Below, piece by piece: positions 24,188-34,985 of a DNA stretch of 64,000 nt. Positions within the stretch are counted from its first letter, which is position 1. Each line of letters starts with the position of its first letter. Made by a program: the position numbers and the translations under genes. Under the pieces are notes generated by a model, which had not been told where the DNA came from, searched no databases, and saw only the letters and a list, made by a program, of their open reading frames with translations. This stretch comes from Epiperipatus broadwayi (Eukaryota; Onychophora; Udeonychophora; Euonychophora; Peripatidae). The stretch covers positions 8,546,498-8,610,497 of the forward strand of contig JAQFVV010012395.1 of assembly GCA_028023455.1 (NCBI GenBank), written 5' to 3'.

Positions 24188-25395
24188 TACTTCAATTTGT
24201 GATAACTAGCTTAATTAGCAATAGTAAAGTCAATATAAGAATATAGCATGACTTAGCTAGTATAATATATTATTTATAATTTTATTGTCTTTTATCTTGT
24301 TAGAAATAGTGTGATAAGTAATAGTAAATTAATATAAAAAAATACAGTATGGATAAATTAGTATTATTTATTATTTCATTAAACTAAGATTTAAAATTAA
24401 TTATTGGGTCATATATCTTTTTAGCTATTATGAACATTGTAAATTCATAAGATATACTAAAGCTGCTGTCTTAACAATCTATGAATTATATTATTATTAT
24501 TTAGATATGAATTTCTTTAAATTTTAGTATTTATAAGCAATGTTTGATTAATTTGGTATATTAGAATTTAGTTGCTTAATGATTTATTATTGGTTTCATT
24601 CGATTATAAATAAAATATTTTTTAAACATATATCATTCTTTTGAAACAATGATATTTGATTTAACTGCTTTAGTTTAATTCATATTAAGTAGGGATTGTA
24701 TTTAGAGTATCTGAAGTGATGATTTTGTTTGTTTTTTATTTATTCTAAATGCTATTAAAATCCATGATGCTATAATAAAGATATCATCACTGTTTTGTTT
24801 TTGTAGTTGGCAGTTGGATATGTGATTAGATAAAAGATTATATTAAATACGGAATAATTAGTTATTTTCATTTAATTTAGTATATTATATTCATTCTATT
24901 ATGAATGGGACTATTATTAATAGGGTATTATAAAATTAATATTATTTTATTTCAATTACATTTTATTCATTTATAAATGATATCCAACATCAGGATCATT
25001 TTCATTCTGTTAAGGGTCACCAACGACTGAGTTATATTTTATTCAGGTTACATTGCAGTTATTATTTCATTGCATATTTTGAGTCTGTTACAAATGCACA
25101 TGTTTATTCTATTATAAATGATGCTGTAATTTGTAGGGTATAGTTAAATAGAATCACTCTATTATGGTTTTATCATAAATGAATTGCTACAAATGGATTT
25201 CAAATCTGTGGTATTTTAAAAGAAGAATATACTTTTATTTTTATCCTATTACAAATGGTGCTCTAACTTTAAGGATAGTAATGAGAGTTATTTCATTATA
25301 TTTTTTAGCATGTTAATAATAAAATGTTCTTGATGTTTTAGTCACCAGAACACTGAATAGTTTATCTTTTTCAATTTATAGAAAGAATACACACA
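24188..25395. repeat. Intron segment with diffuse repeats of a CTATTATAAATGATGC motif
   Basis: Variants of TTCTATTATAAATGATGCTG occur near 24892, 24966, 25085, 25110, 25165 and 25245 at irregular spacing of 25-120 bp, suggesting an eroded tandem array. Upstream (24225-24390) a block of about 100 bp (GCAATAGTAAAGTCAATATA versus GTAATAGTAAATTAATATA) is also duplicated. No gene seen. Confidence 0.4.
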
Positions 25396-25399
25396 CAGA

Positions 25400-26095
25400 C
25401 AGATATTTACATTTCCATTTTCATCATCACCCAACTCAGGTCGTTTCTGTAGCCAAAACTCTTTTAAATAGAGCAATTAACCTTTCAGATAAGTCACATC
25501 TGAAAGAAGAAAAAATCATATTAATAGTGTTTTATTAGCAAATAACTACAATTATAAATTTATTAAAAAAGCCTTATTTCAAGCCCAAAATGGACAAAAT
25601 AGGAAACAAAAAGATGATAAATCAGCTATTAGGATTTGTGTTCCATATGTAAAAGGAACTACAGACAGTATTGGATGTATATTAAAATGCTATAATATAA
25701 ATACAGCATTTTCGACTCATCAAAAGATCAGCAATATAATAACCAAGCCTAAGGATTCAATCCCTCTTGAATCTCATGGTGTTTATCAAATCTCATGTGA
25801 AAATTGTAAGGCTTCTTACATAGGTATGAGTAATCATCGCATCAGTGTTAAGAGAAATGAGCATGCTGATGCAGTTAAACAACATTAATCATCATCAGCA
25901 CTCTCACTCCATACTATGGATTCAGATCATAAAATTAATTTTTCTAGTACCAGGATCATATCCAGATGTGATAATCTATACCAGTGCAAAATTAGAGAAG
26001 CCATTGAGATACTTAAAAGGCCAGATTGTATCAATAAGCGAGATGATACAAGCAAACTTCCTTCTATTTGGAAAGATTTTTTTAAAAAACATTCT
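25400..26095 (+). pseudogene. Penelope-like element, RT C-terminus and GIY-YIG nuclease
   Basis: Frames on the + strand give the PLE order: FHHHPTQ and TLLNRAINLSDKSHLKEE (the conserved HP...RA...eE segment after the RT palm), NYNYKFIKKALFQ, IRICVPYVKGTTDSI, then the endonuclease start HGVYQISCENCKASYIG followed by RxxxxKRNEHADAV. The GIY-YIG signature reads GVYQI and SYIG with the CxxC pair intact. A stop after KQH and a frameshift lead to the last part, NLYQCKIREAIEILKRPDC, containing the conserved Glu region. At least two stops and two frameshifts make it non-functional. It is the best preserved PLE endonuclease here. A hammerhead-like remnant follows it at 26185. Confidence 0.82.
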
Positions 26096-26184
26096 TAATT
26101 TAACATTTTTGCTATTGGTGGAACTTTAACGTTTTTTAAATCAGTGATCGTAGCGCCTCTACAACCATCTTTCTACTTTTTATT

Positions 26185-26225
26185 ACTCAGTGGATGACTT
26201 GTGTTACCAAGTCAAAACGTCAGTA
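26185..26225 (+). ncRNA. Degenerate hammerhead-ribozyme-like motif downstream of PLE
   Basis: The segment reads TGGATGA (core consensus CTGATGA), a possible 5 bp stem II ACTTG/CAAGT with a 6 nt loop, then CAAAACGTC (consensus GAAACGTC, with palindromic ACGT as stem III). Two core positions are changed, so catalysis is unlikely. Its place just after a PLE endonuclease agrees with the known hammerhead motifs of PLEs. Confidence 0.4.
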
Positions 26226-26304
26226 TTTTTAAAATATTTTAACACGGATGAACCCGCAAAATTTGTCTTTTATATATGGAACCCGTGTAAATCTTTGTAT
26301 CAAC

Positions 26305-26317
26305 ATATATATATATA

Positions 26318-26356
<39 letters not shown>
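26305..26356. repeat. (TA)n microsatellite
   Basis: About 52 bp of TA with one interruption, 3' of the PLE fragment. The repeated Tyr-Ile frame through it is not a gene. Confidence 0.95.
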
Positions 26357-26359
<3 letters not shown>

Positions 26360-26811
26360 AGATCTCTTTGTCATGTTGTTTGAAATCCAGACTTTATCTT
26401 TATTCATAAGGTAGCATTGCTGAAAAAAAAACATAACGTTTGACAGAGTGATCTATGTTTATCAAATAATAAAATTGTGTAAGAATTTATAACTTTGATA
26501 TATTACTCTCATTCAATTTATTTACTTATTTATATAATTAACATTAACACTTAGACATTGAATAATATGTTGAGATACGTGTTTTATATACCTTCATCAA
26601 ATAAGTCTACTATCAATGATTTCAACCTCTTTATGTAAGTGTTTAATTTATCATTGTCACACAAACAACATTTTTCTTATTGTTCTTCAGAATGAGAAAA
26701 AGAATAATGATATATATATATATATATAAATAATGAGCATGCTAATAGTTCTAAACAACCTTTTTTGATAAATGCCACAGGTGAAAGCATTGAAAATAAT
26801 TATCTAGAATT

Positions 26812-27030
26812 ATCCCTATTCCCAAACTGGTTTTGAGCTAATGGTTCTCATCAATGGTGTGCTAGGACATTCAGGCACTAGATCTAAAATACAAACTCAA
26901 GCCCAGCATTTATCAAATACTTAACTATTAAGTAGACAACTGAAATTTTCAGACATCTATATGTTTTCAAATCTGACTATATAACTTAAATAGCCATATG
27001 GGACTAAACTCATTATATTATATTTGTAAA
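26812..27030 (-). repeat. Decayed hammerhead repeat monomer, same family as 50.1 kb
   Basis: On the - strand the body (27030 to 26880) matches the 50.1 kb monomers: the CATATGGCTATTTAAGTTA region, CTGAAAATTTCAG and a CTGGGCTTGAG-like block. It is followed by a hammerhead-like segment with TTGATGA, a weak stem II, and AAAACCAGT in place of GAAACCGGT. The core is mutated in at least two places. Confidence 0.55.
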
Positions 27031-27040
27031 TACAAGATAA

Positions 27041-27042
<2 letters not shown>

Positions 27043-27092
<50 letters not shown>
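27043..27092. repeat. (TA)n microsatellite abutting a palindrome
   Basis: About 50 bp of uninterrupted TA directly adjoining the left arm of the palindrome at 27093. Confidence 0.95.
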
Positions 27093-27099
<7 letters not shown>

Positions 27100-27324
27100 C
27101 AAATCAATATATATAACAAAATACAGTACAATTTATATAAATTATATTCTTTTAGAAGTACTTTCGACTATACACTTTGTAGTCTTTATCAACTATATAA
27201 CGTTGAATAATCAACGTTATATAGTTGATAAAGACTACAAAGTGTATAGTCGAAAGTACTTCTGAAAGAATATAATTTATATAAATTGTACTGTATTTTG
27301 TTATATATATTGATTTGTATATTA
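27093..27324. repeat. Near-perfect palindrome, 114 bp arms and 4 nt loop
   Basis: Arms 27093-27206 and 27211-27324 are inverted copies with about one mismatch (TTTTAGAAG versus CTTCTGAAAG). The centre reads GTTGA-ATAA-TCAAC. Each arm holds TTGATAAAGACTA...TAGTCGAAAGTACTT, a hammerhead-like arrangement (core, GACTA/TAGTC stem II, GAAA, palindromic AGTACT). A related TTGATAAAGACTATA block lies at about 45948 in PLE-related sequence. This is probably a head-to-head PLE terminal fragment. Confidence 0.85.
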
Positions 27325-27380
27325 CATATATTGTGAAACGAATACAGATATCAAACTTTATTTATTACATATATATATAA

Positions 27381-29369
27381 TGTAACAGGCACATACGCCG
27401 TTGCATTATTTTTTCTAAAAATTAGACATGAAAAATAAAAGTTCGCAAATAAAAACTTATTTTTTTAAGAATTAAAAATTGAAAGTTAAAAATCATCTAA
27501 ACTCTAATATATAAAATCACACAGATGAAAAATTATTAAAAGAAAACTTTATTAAAAAAAAAAAGTTTTAAAACTAAATTTTCAACAAAAACTTAAAAAG
27601 ATTTAGAGATAAAAATATATCTTTAAGTTTGTACAATAAATTAATTAATGCTATAAAATGGAAATGATTATTAATTAGTCCAAGTGAACTAGCTTTTGGG
27701 CATTTCAAAATGTATAATTAAAGGTCAGATAGAAGAGGAAAAACAATAGGAACAGAACAGCCAATAAAACAAAGCCCTCAGGAAATGGACCTCAGTGAGG
27801 GAATGATCATCGTCATGACGTAATGTCCACTCAATCCAAAATTCTAATATAAAAGAAAAATTTTGGAAATAAATTTTAGTGAAGAAAGAGCTGGGAGAGA
27901 AAAAGAGATGTGAAAGAGATGTGCTACATGTGTTGGTACGAGGAGAGTTGAAAGAGAAGGAATTGGAAAGATGCACTTCCAATTCCTTCAGTTAATTATA
28001 AAGAAAGGAAATGACATCATCTTCCTATATCATGTACCCCAGGACACCAAGATCCAGCAATAAAATACCAGCCACAATAAAGAACCTCGTGGGAATTAAC
28101 ACCTTACAAGTTGCAAGCAACCAGAAAGTATGGACTTTTCTTTTAAACTGTAAGAACTTTATGAACTCTAATAAAATTCCAGTATTTGAAAAAAATAAGA
28201 ACTTTAATTCTAAAACTTGTTCCCTATTTAATAGAAATAGAATACTACCTGACCAACATAAATTATTATTAATAATTAATTTTATTTGATGTATTTTTTT
28301 TTAATCATTTCCATTTTTTTTTCTTTTAAGTTTTATTATGATTTTTTTTTTTGTTAAACTAAACTTAATAAATGCTAAATTTAAGTCAGGCTTGAAAGGC
28401 TGCATAGATTTGTAAAGTTATATTAGTTTAATTAAGGGAGGATAAATCTTAGGTTATTTGTTTTGTAGTTAAATTGGGTCAATGGATTGGATATATTGGT
28501 GTAATTAGTAAATGTAGTATGAGGTCTGCTACATGCAGGATCACCTTATATGCTGCACTTGGGCAAAATAAGCCTTTCTTATTGACCATCGGAGACAGAC
28601 GGTATTCCATGCTTCTTGGATCACCCCTTTGGCTATTTCCTGCTTCTTGGATCACTCCTTTTGTCTATGGAATGGGATTGTAAGTCGGCAAAAAGGACCA
28701 CAATTCCTTCCTATGGAGTTTTTTCATTTTTATTGTTCTTTTTGCCAGACAGATGTAACATTCCTGTACTGGACGAGAGACAATTTTTTCAATTATAACC
28801 ATTTAGTTCAGATGTACATTCCTGACAGTATGGTATTTGTGCTTTCATATTCATGCTGCATTGAATACATAGATATATCAGATGGATTGACGTTGGTTTA
28901 ACTGCGAACTTTTGGCCTAAGGTTAAATAAGGGATAGAATATTTTCTTTTCAAATGCAATCTATGTAGTCTATTCATACTTGACATTTTAATAAAATATT
29001 AAATTCATCTGTGCAAACTTCAAAAATAAAAGTTAAAAATGTAAATTAAATGTTAAAGTAAAAGTTAGACTAAAATAATAATTCTAAATCTTATATATGT
29101 TTAAATAAATGTTTGTGTGTGTTATTACTGGTAGTGGCTTCTTTTATTTTTGTTAATATTGAAAAAAATATTTTAAGAATTTATATTTCATAAATCTCTG
29201 CATCTCACTGAGCTAGTGACATGGGCTGACAGTTGGAATAAAAAACATATGTAAAAATTGGATCTTGACAGTGCATATCTGCCTACTCTATAACTTTTCC
29301 AGGTTCAAATGGCCTGGTCGCACTCTGTACGGCAGATACGGTAAGACTCTCATCATTTCGACCATTATA
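27381..29369 (+). mobile_element. 2.0 kb LTR-like element, copy 2
   Basis: Homologous to 5445-7574 in the same orientation. It starts TGTAACAGG and its 3' end reads ACCATTATA (decayed from ACCGTTACA), again inside a TA repeat. Shared blocks include the TATAAAAG box (27848-27855), GCAAGCAACCAGAAAG-like sequence, GTGTTATTACTGGTAGTGGC and GAGCTAGTGACATGGGCT. No intact coding frame; the frames at 27725-27982 (-) and 28474-28901 (+) are not conserved in copy 1. It is most likely a solo LTR. Confidence 0.65.
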
Positions 29370-31120
29370 ATATATATATTACATCTTATATGTAAAATAA
29401 AAAATATATTTTCTTTTTAGAAAAATAATTTTTATATTAACAATTTTTTTATTACACTTTGCTTAATCATGAATAAATTTTATGTATTTTAGGCATCTAT
29501 TATTGTAATTTTGTTACTTACTAAACTATATTTTCTGTATTGCTTCCATTTTATTAGCTTCAGTCACTTAAGTTAATGTAGAGTTTGGTTATTATGAGAT
29601 CCTCATGACATTGGTTACCTCCCAATATTAAGTTATTGTGTGATTATGTGCTCATGAAACTATATTTAAGGTTTTTCACTACACATACAGCAATTCTGAC
29701 TTTAGTTTTTTTTATTCTAGATAAATACAATGTATTGAATTCATAGGCATTTACCAATAAATTAGTAGTTTATAGAATAGCTTAGACAAAAAAAAACATA
29801 ACTAAAGAAGTTCAAAAACTTTGAAACTATAGGATAAGTTCAAACGAATGACAGATTAAACAACACCTTTATCCCAATTAGTGAGGTTATTCGAGCCCCA
29901 AAGTATTATTAATCAAAGATCTTGCATAAAAAATATACAATTACAATGAATTCTTTAATGAAAAATTAATTCATTAATTTAAATTCAAAAAATAATAAGT
30001 CAATTAAAGAAATAAAGCTTGAATTGAAAATGTTAATCAATGATTAAACATTTTACTAAGTGTATTATTAAAAAAATTACTAATATATAAGTAAAAATTC
30101 TATATAAAGGCATTTTAGAAACTATACTTTTAAAAAAGTTATATATTTTTATTAATTGTACTATTTCATGAATGACATTTTGTTAAATTAAAGCATAAAG
30201 AAAGAAAAAAAAACTAACTACAACGTACATTATAAAATGTAAAAAAAAAAAAACCCCACACAATGTACTTTTTAAAAATTATTTTTGATTCAGTTTATGT
30301 CAGATTATAACTTTTCTATTTTTTGTAATATCTAAGTAATAAAACGAAATTTTTTTTTACAATATTGTTATTTTTTTATTTTAAAAAAAAAATCTTTACA
30401 GATTTATTTATTTCACATAATGCAGTAAAACTAAATAAATTTAATAAAGAAATGTAACTACAGTTGATTCTGAATTTTAATAATGTAAAATGATTAAATG
30501 TTTATTATTTTGCCTATATATGGTATTTACGATAAAAGGAGCCATTTTCTGGAAATAAGTTATAAGATTATTGATTTTAAATTGTTCAAATAAATATTTC
30601 AAACTTATGTTTAGTAATCTTTAATCATATGAAATTGATAAAGAACCCATAATGCACAAATCATTAATTTCATTTTTCCCTTTACTGTGTTTTATGACCA
30701 ACAAGTAATAAATGGACAAAGGAAGAATTGAGATGGTAAGTTTATAGTTTAATTTAAGTAAATATGAATATTTTTAACTATATACATTGCCTATTATAAG
30801 GCATAATAAAATAATAAAAGGTCGTGGTGACATGCACATAATAACCCTAGTCCTACTTTTGGACTTATAGAGGCAGTAGTCTCTGACTTACAATTAATAC
30901 TCAGAACAAATAGATCAGGTTTTGGGGGTTTATATACTGCTCAAGACTTCTGGAGTCTCTTACATACCTAACCATATATGGTCTTTTCACATACGTTTTT
31001 ACATACATGTAGTATTTTTATATTTCTCACCATATATGATTTAACAACATTGCAATTTATGGTTACAATTATTTATATAATCTAAATGTTTACATACAAT
31101 CGTTATTCATAATTACTATA
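29370..31120. other. Intron sequence, no recognised gene
   Basis: AT-rich. A slightly G/C-richer patch at 30820-30990 contains TTTATATACTGCTCAAGAC and could be a relic LTR, but no partner was found. Confidence 0.5.
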
Positions 31121-31314
31121 CAGTTATTATTCTTATTTTACATATTCATTATTCATTACAAAATTATTCTACATTTATTATTGTACTCTTATTATTACTC
31201 AATTATTATTCTTATTTTACATATTCATTATACATTACAAAGTTATTAGTTTTATTCTACATTTATTATTGTACTCTTATTATTATACAGTTATTATTCT
31301 TATTTTACATATGT
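31121..31314 (+). repeat. Tandem repeat, about 2.4 units of 79-88 bp
   Basis: Units start at about 31121, 31200 and 31288 with CAGTTATTATTCTTATTTTAC or a variant and share ACATTTATTATTGTACTCTT. The last unit is cut short. Confidence 0.75.
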
Positions 31315-31649
31315 ATATACCTTGCTTGACCTTGAATTCTGCACCATTCAAATTATTTTGCTGCTAGCAATGTTTCTAAGAATTTAATACATAAATTGAT
31401 TAAATGAATACATGTTATCTAATACATACATTTTAAAATTTAATTGTATTACCCTTTGTTGTTGTATATAATCAAAGTATATTTTTAATTTCTTACTATA
31501 ATGAATAAAAGTGACATATTTTGGCATTTGTAATCATTTTTTATGAAAATATTCATTACTCTAGATATGCCATAAATGAAGCGTTGATTGTCATGCAAGA
31601 ATATTGCCAAACATCAGTGAATATACATTAATCATATTTTAATTCTATA

Positions 31650-31890
31650 ATAAAAACAATATTGTATATTGTATAATGAATAAACTGTGTACAATATTGT
31701 ACTGTATATTTTTAGCATCAATGCCATTATTTTTGGAAATATAGCTTTAAAGATGTCTCTTCCCTATAATGTCATCAATCTTACAACATAACTACCATTT
31801 TAAAAAAACAAAAACATTAAAAAAAATTCAAACATTTTTATAAAAATCATTGTAGTAAATAATCAATTGTAAAACAAAATAGTGGATACA
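31650..31890 (+). repeat. Decayed fragment of the pogo-like MITE family
   Basis: Matches the right part of the element at 22917-24187: ATGTCATCA, a diverged ACATAACTACCATTTT where that element has AAGATGGCTGCCA, then AAATAATCAATTGTAAAAC near its end. The terminal repeat itself is eroded. Confidence 0.45.
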
Positions 31891-32903
31891 AATTTATGAG
31901 GATTGCTATAGTAAATTCTCACCTAATGGTCTATCATTTACTGTCATTAGGAAAAAAGTAGCAACTTTCTATTCACAAGTAAAGTAAAATAATAAATGTT
32001 ATATAAAAATAAAAATAGACAAGTAATTTGTGTGTGGAAAGCCATTTTATGTTGAAGCATTGAACATCACAGATTTAGCTTTGAACTATCACTTTATCAA
32101 TGCACTCCACTACACAGAGTAGCATGCCATATTTTATATAGATTGGCATGACTAATTAATTATGCAAATGTTCTATACGGTTTAGTATAGTGAAAAATAG
32201 CAGACTTGAAAATTAAAGATTATGAATTTCAATTGATCTTTACCATTTTCAATGTTCAGTTGTCATATGTCCACTTGAGTAATAAACCCCTCAATTATTT
32301 ATTTCATATATGATTCTGAAAAATTGCCAATAATTGTCATTTTTAAAATTGTGATTAACACATAAAAACTATCTATTTATTATCACACTTGTGTGACAAA
32401 GGGCAAAAAATATGTTTAATGGTTAGATAATAAATTAGCAGAAATAAATTAAATAAATAAGTGATAATGTTCTATATTTCATTGTACAATGAGCTCTTAA
32501 CATGCAACCATGAGAGTATTGATTGAAAATAATTAGATATCATGACTAATTTATAGTTGAAGGTATAATTGATTATTTATTTTCTGACTTATATATCTAA
32601 TTGTTTAGAATTCAAAATTGTATAGTATTAATACATCCATTGAAAGTAGTGCTTTTTACTACAATAAAATAAAATGATCACATAAATTGCTTTGTCTCAC
32701 CATCTGATTTCCATGGCTTATGACTATTTGTAGAATCGGTAATGAAATGAAAGAAATGTATTATTATTAGAGTATTTTGCTATTTATTATTGAAAGTTTG
32801 TTTATCTTCTAATAGTTTAAAATAATATAATTTTTCTTTAATTTAATTTTTTGTTGTTGCATTATTAATCATAATTTTGAATATTCTTGGTTTTGTTTTT
32901 CAG
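31891..32903. other. Intron sequence before exon 3
   Basis: AT-rich with no repeat or coding signal noted. It ends in the polypyrimidine tract and CAG acceptor at 32901-32903. Confidence 0.55.
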
Positions 32904-33330
32904 ACTGTTCCTTGCAGTTCAGATGTAACAACAATCTCTGTTTGAACCCCTTTTTTGTATGTAATGGCAGAGATGACTGTGGAGATGGGAGTGATGAAAT
33001 GCATGATTGCAGATGCTTAAATTCTCTTCCTATGAGTGGAATCTGTGATGGTATTCAAGACTGTATCCATGGTGAAGATGAGAAGTCATGTTCTACCTGC
33101 TCTTCCCAGCAATACCCATGTTATCTGTCAGGATTTATTTGTATTCCCAGTGGACAAGTATGTGATGGTGTGATACACTGTCCATCAGGAGAAGATGAGA
33201 ACAACTGTGTAGCATTAACAACACATTCTCCTACAAGTAAAATTACAGCAGATGTCATAAAATTTTCTTCTCATGGATATATTTTAATTCAATACAAAAG
33301 TTACTGGTGGCCTGTATGTGCTGATAACTG
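32904..33330 (+). CDS. Nudel-like mosaic protease, exon with LDLa modules and start of SRCR-like domain
   Basis: 427 bp exon. The acceptor is TTGTTTTTCAG, entered in phase 1. It encodes, in order: a full LDLa repeat (CSLQFRC to [13 protein letters not shown]); a shortened LDLa half ([17 protein letters not shown]); another LDLa-type repeat ([13 protein letters not shown] to [11 protein letters not shown]); a Thr/Ser-rich linker; and the opening of an SRCR-like domain ([18 protein letters not shown]). I place the donor at 33331 (AACTG|GTATTT, phase 2) because the next exon at 58395 enters in phase 2 and its first G completes the conserved Trp of CADNW. The frame would stay open to 33385, but that tail is hydrophobic, not SRCR-like. 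A stronger-looking GTATGT at 33314 would cut the PVCADNW motif. LDLa followed by SRCR and a trypsin-fold domain is the order found in corin and Nudel-type proteases. Confidence 0.82.
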
Positions 33331-34662
33331 GTATTTCTGGTACATTTTTTATCATTATTTGATAGCTATTGCTGATATAAAGTAGTAATAAATGGTGTAA
33401 TTGAAACTACTTTTAAATTAGACATATTTTTGTTTATTTAAATATAAGTAAGCAAATTAAATTTGTTTTAATTTTTATATGTTACTTATTTATTTAAATC
33501 AATGCTCTAAAAATATATATTAAAAAAATTATACTTCTCCTTTTGGAAAAAAAAATATTGCCATCTTTCTATACATTGAAACTAGGGCAATTGGTAACAT
33601 TGCTAAAGAATAAAGAAAATTAAGTAATATCATGAATTTTTTGGATAATTAAAGTAGCCACCCCCCCCTATATTTAATAAATTGTTACTTTATAAATATA
33701 TTTAAAAATATAAAACAATGCAGCTAAGAAAGTTTAGAAAATACTAGCCTATTTTAAAGTGAATTTGTAGTTCATAGTTTAATTCTTAGACTTTTTACAA
33801 ATATTTTTTTTTATGATATAAAAATTTAGCAGTATATTTTTGGTATCTACATAAAAAATGTAGGTTTTGTAATTCTCTAATTCAAAAAGTTTTTTTGAGT
33901 TTTAAAAATTGTAGCCTTTAATTTTATGTAGAGAACAATAATAATCAAGGCAAAGATTTAATCAAACTGAAGAAATTTCAGCATAGTTTATAATTGATTT
34001 GAAATTATTCTATTTAAATGATGCAGAATTATAAGAGTATATGACAGATTGTAAAATGGTACATATTTACATGCAGTCAAAAATTCTTGTTATTAACTTG
34101 TGTGCCAGAGATTCTGTTATCCAAATTAAATATTTCTATAAGAAATCACTTAATTCTTTAACTTATACAATCTATGATAAAACCATAACATCTCTCTACA
34201 CAATCTTTATTTGATGCTAGAATGGAGAGCTGCTCTTGATTTATTACATATTACACTTTTTGTGAACTTCATATTTTACAAAAAATAATCTAGTTTTTTT
34301 TTTTTTTTTATTAAGAAAAATACATGTACAATTACAATATAAATCTTGTTGGTTTACATTTGTTTGGATTTGTTACACATATTATAACAATCATTAGTAA
34401 ATAATTTTCCAAATTAGAAAATATACCCATTTGATACATTAGTTATTATTATGACAAATTAATTTCATGATCAGAGCAAGAAGCTCATTGTTCAAACATA
34501 GTCTAGAATTATTGTGTACTAGTTTTATATCAGAATGACTGGCTCTTTATTTAGTGACTTAGTCAGTGATCACTGTGCAGTCCATATTTTGATTGACAGT
34601 GATCATTTGTCATTCTCCATCTAACTGAACCATTTTTTAATCTTGAATTAATTTTTAATTAG
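33331..34662. other. Start of the 25 kb intron, no gene
   Basis: AT-rich with an 8-C tract at 33661 and a T-tract near 34294. No exon or transposon domain recognised. Confidence 0.55.
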
Positions 34663-34985
34663 CATACCTGAGGATTGGCTCTTTATCCAGCGGCCTAAGT
34701 TGCCCCCAAATGTCCTTGAAGAGCTTTTCTGGCATTAATAAGCGATTCCTAAACATAGTCCTTTGAATACATTTTTTACACACCTACCATGGTTCTTTAT
34801 TTCCTCGTTTAAAAACGAAATAATTCCTCATTAACCATACAGCATAAAGCAGGAACATTCCCATTCTAATTGCAGCAAAGATACCACTTTTTATAGCATC
34901 CCTGATTCTTAGAATTTTTATGTTAGCTGGTAGTACTCTGGTTATGATATTTTGTCTAGCAGGACTCAAAAATGGGCAAGCAGTA
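34663..34985 (-). pseudogene. LINE C-terminal fragment
   Basis: On the - strand one frame reads CPFLSPARQNIITRVLPANI, then IKSGIFAAIRMGMFLLYAVW followed by LMRNYFVFKRGNKEPW, a TAG, then VCKKCIQRTMFRNRLLMPEK and FKDIWGQLRPLDKEP, ending at TAA near 34663. The AVWLMRN(Y/R) pattern with an upstream Cys is typical of the region C-terminal to the RT in non-LTR elements. An in-frame stop and loss of the RT make it dead. The shared family with 1-752 cannot be tested, because that fragment ends before this region. Confidence 0.5.

Noticed and set aside
26998-27210. Open frame with repeated Tyr-Ile codons
   Set aside because: Produced by (TA)n; the same holds for frames at 26190-26414, 56880-57182, 56975-57163 and 57002-57250.
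33314-33319. GTATGT as the donor of exon 3
   Set aside because: A stronger consensus donor, but using it would cut off VCADNW, which fits the SRCR pattern and joins in phase to 58395.
33331-33385. Extension of exon 3 to the stop at 33383-33385
   Set aside because: The tail is hydrophobic, not SRCR-like, and the phase-2 link to 58395 explains the missing half. A retained-intron short form cannot be excluded.
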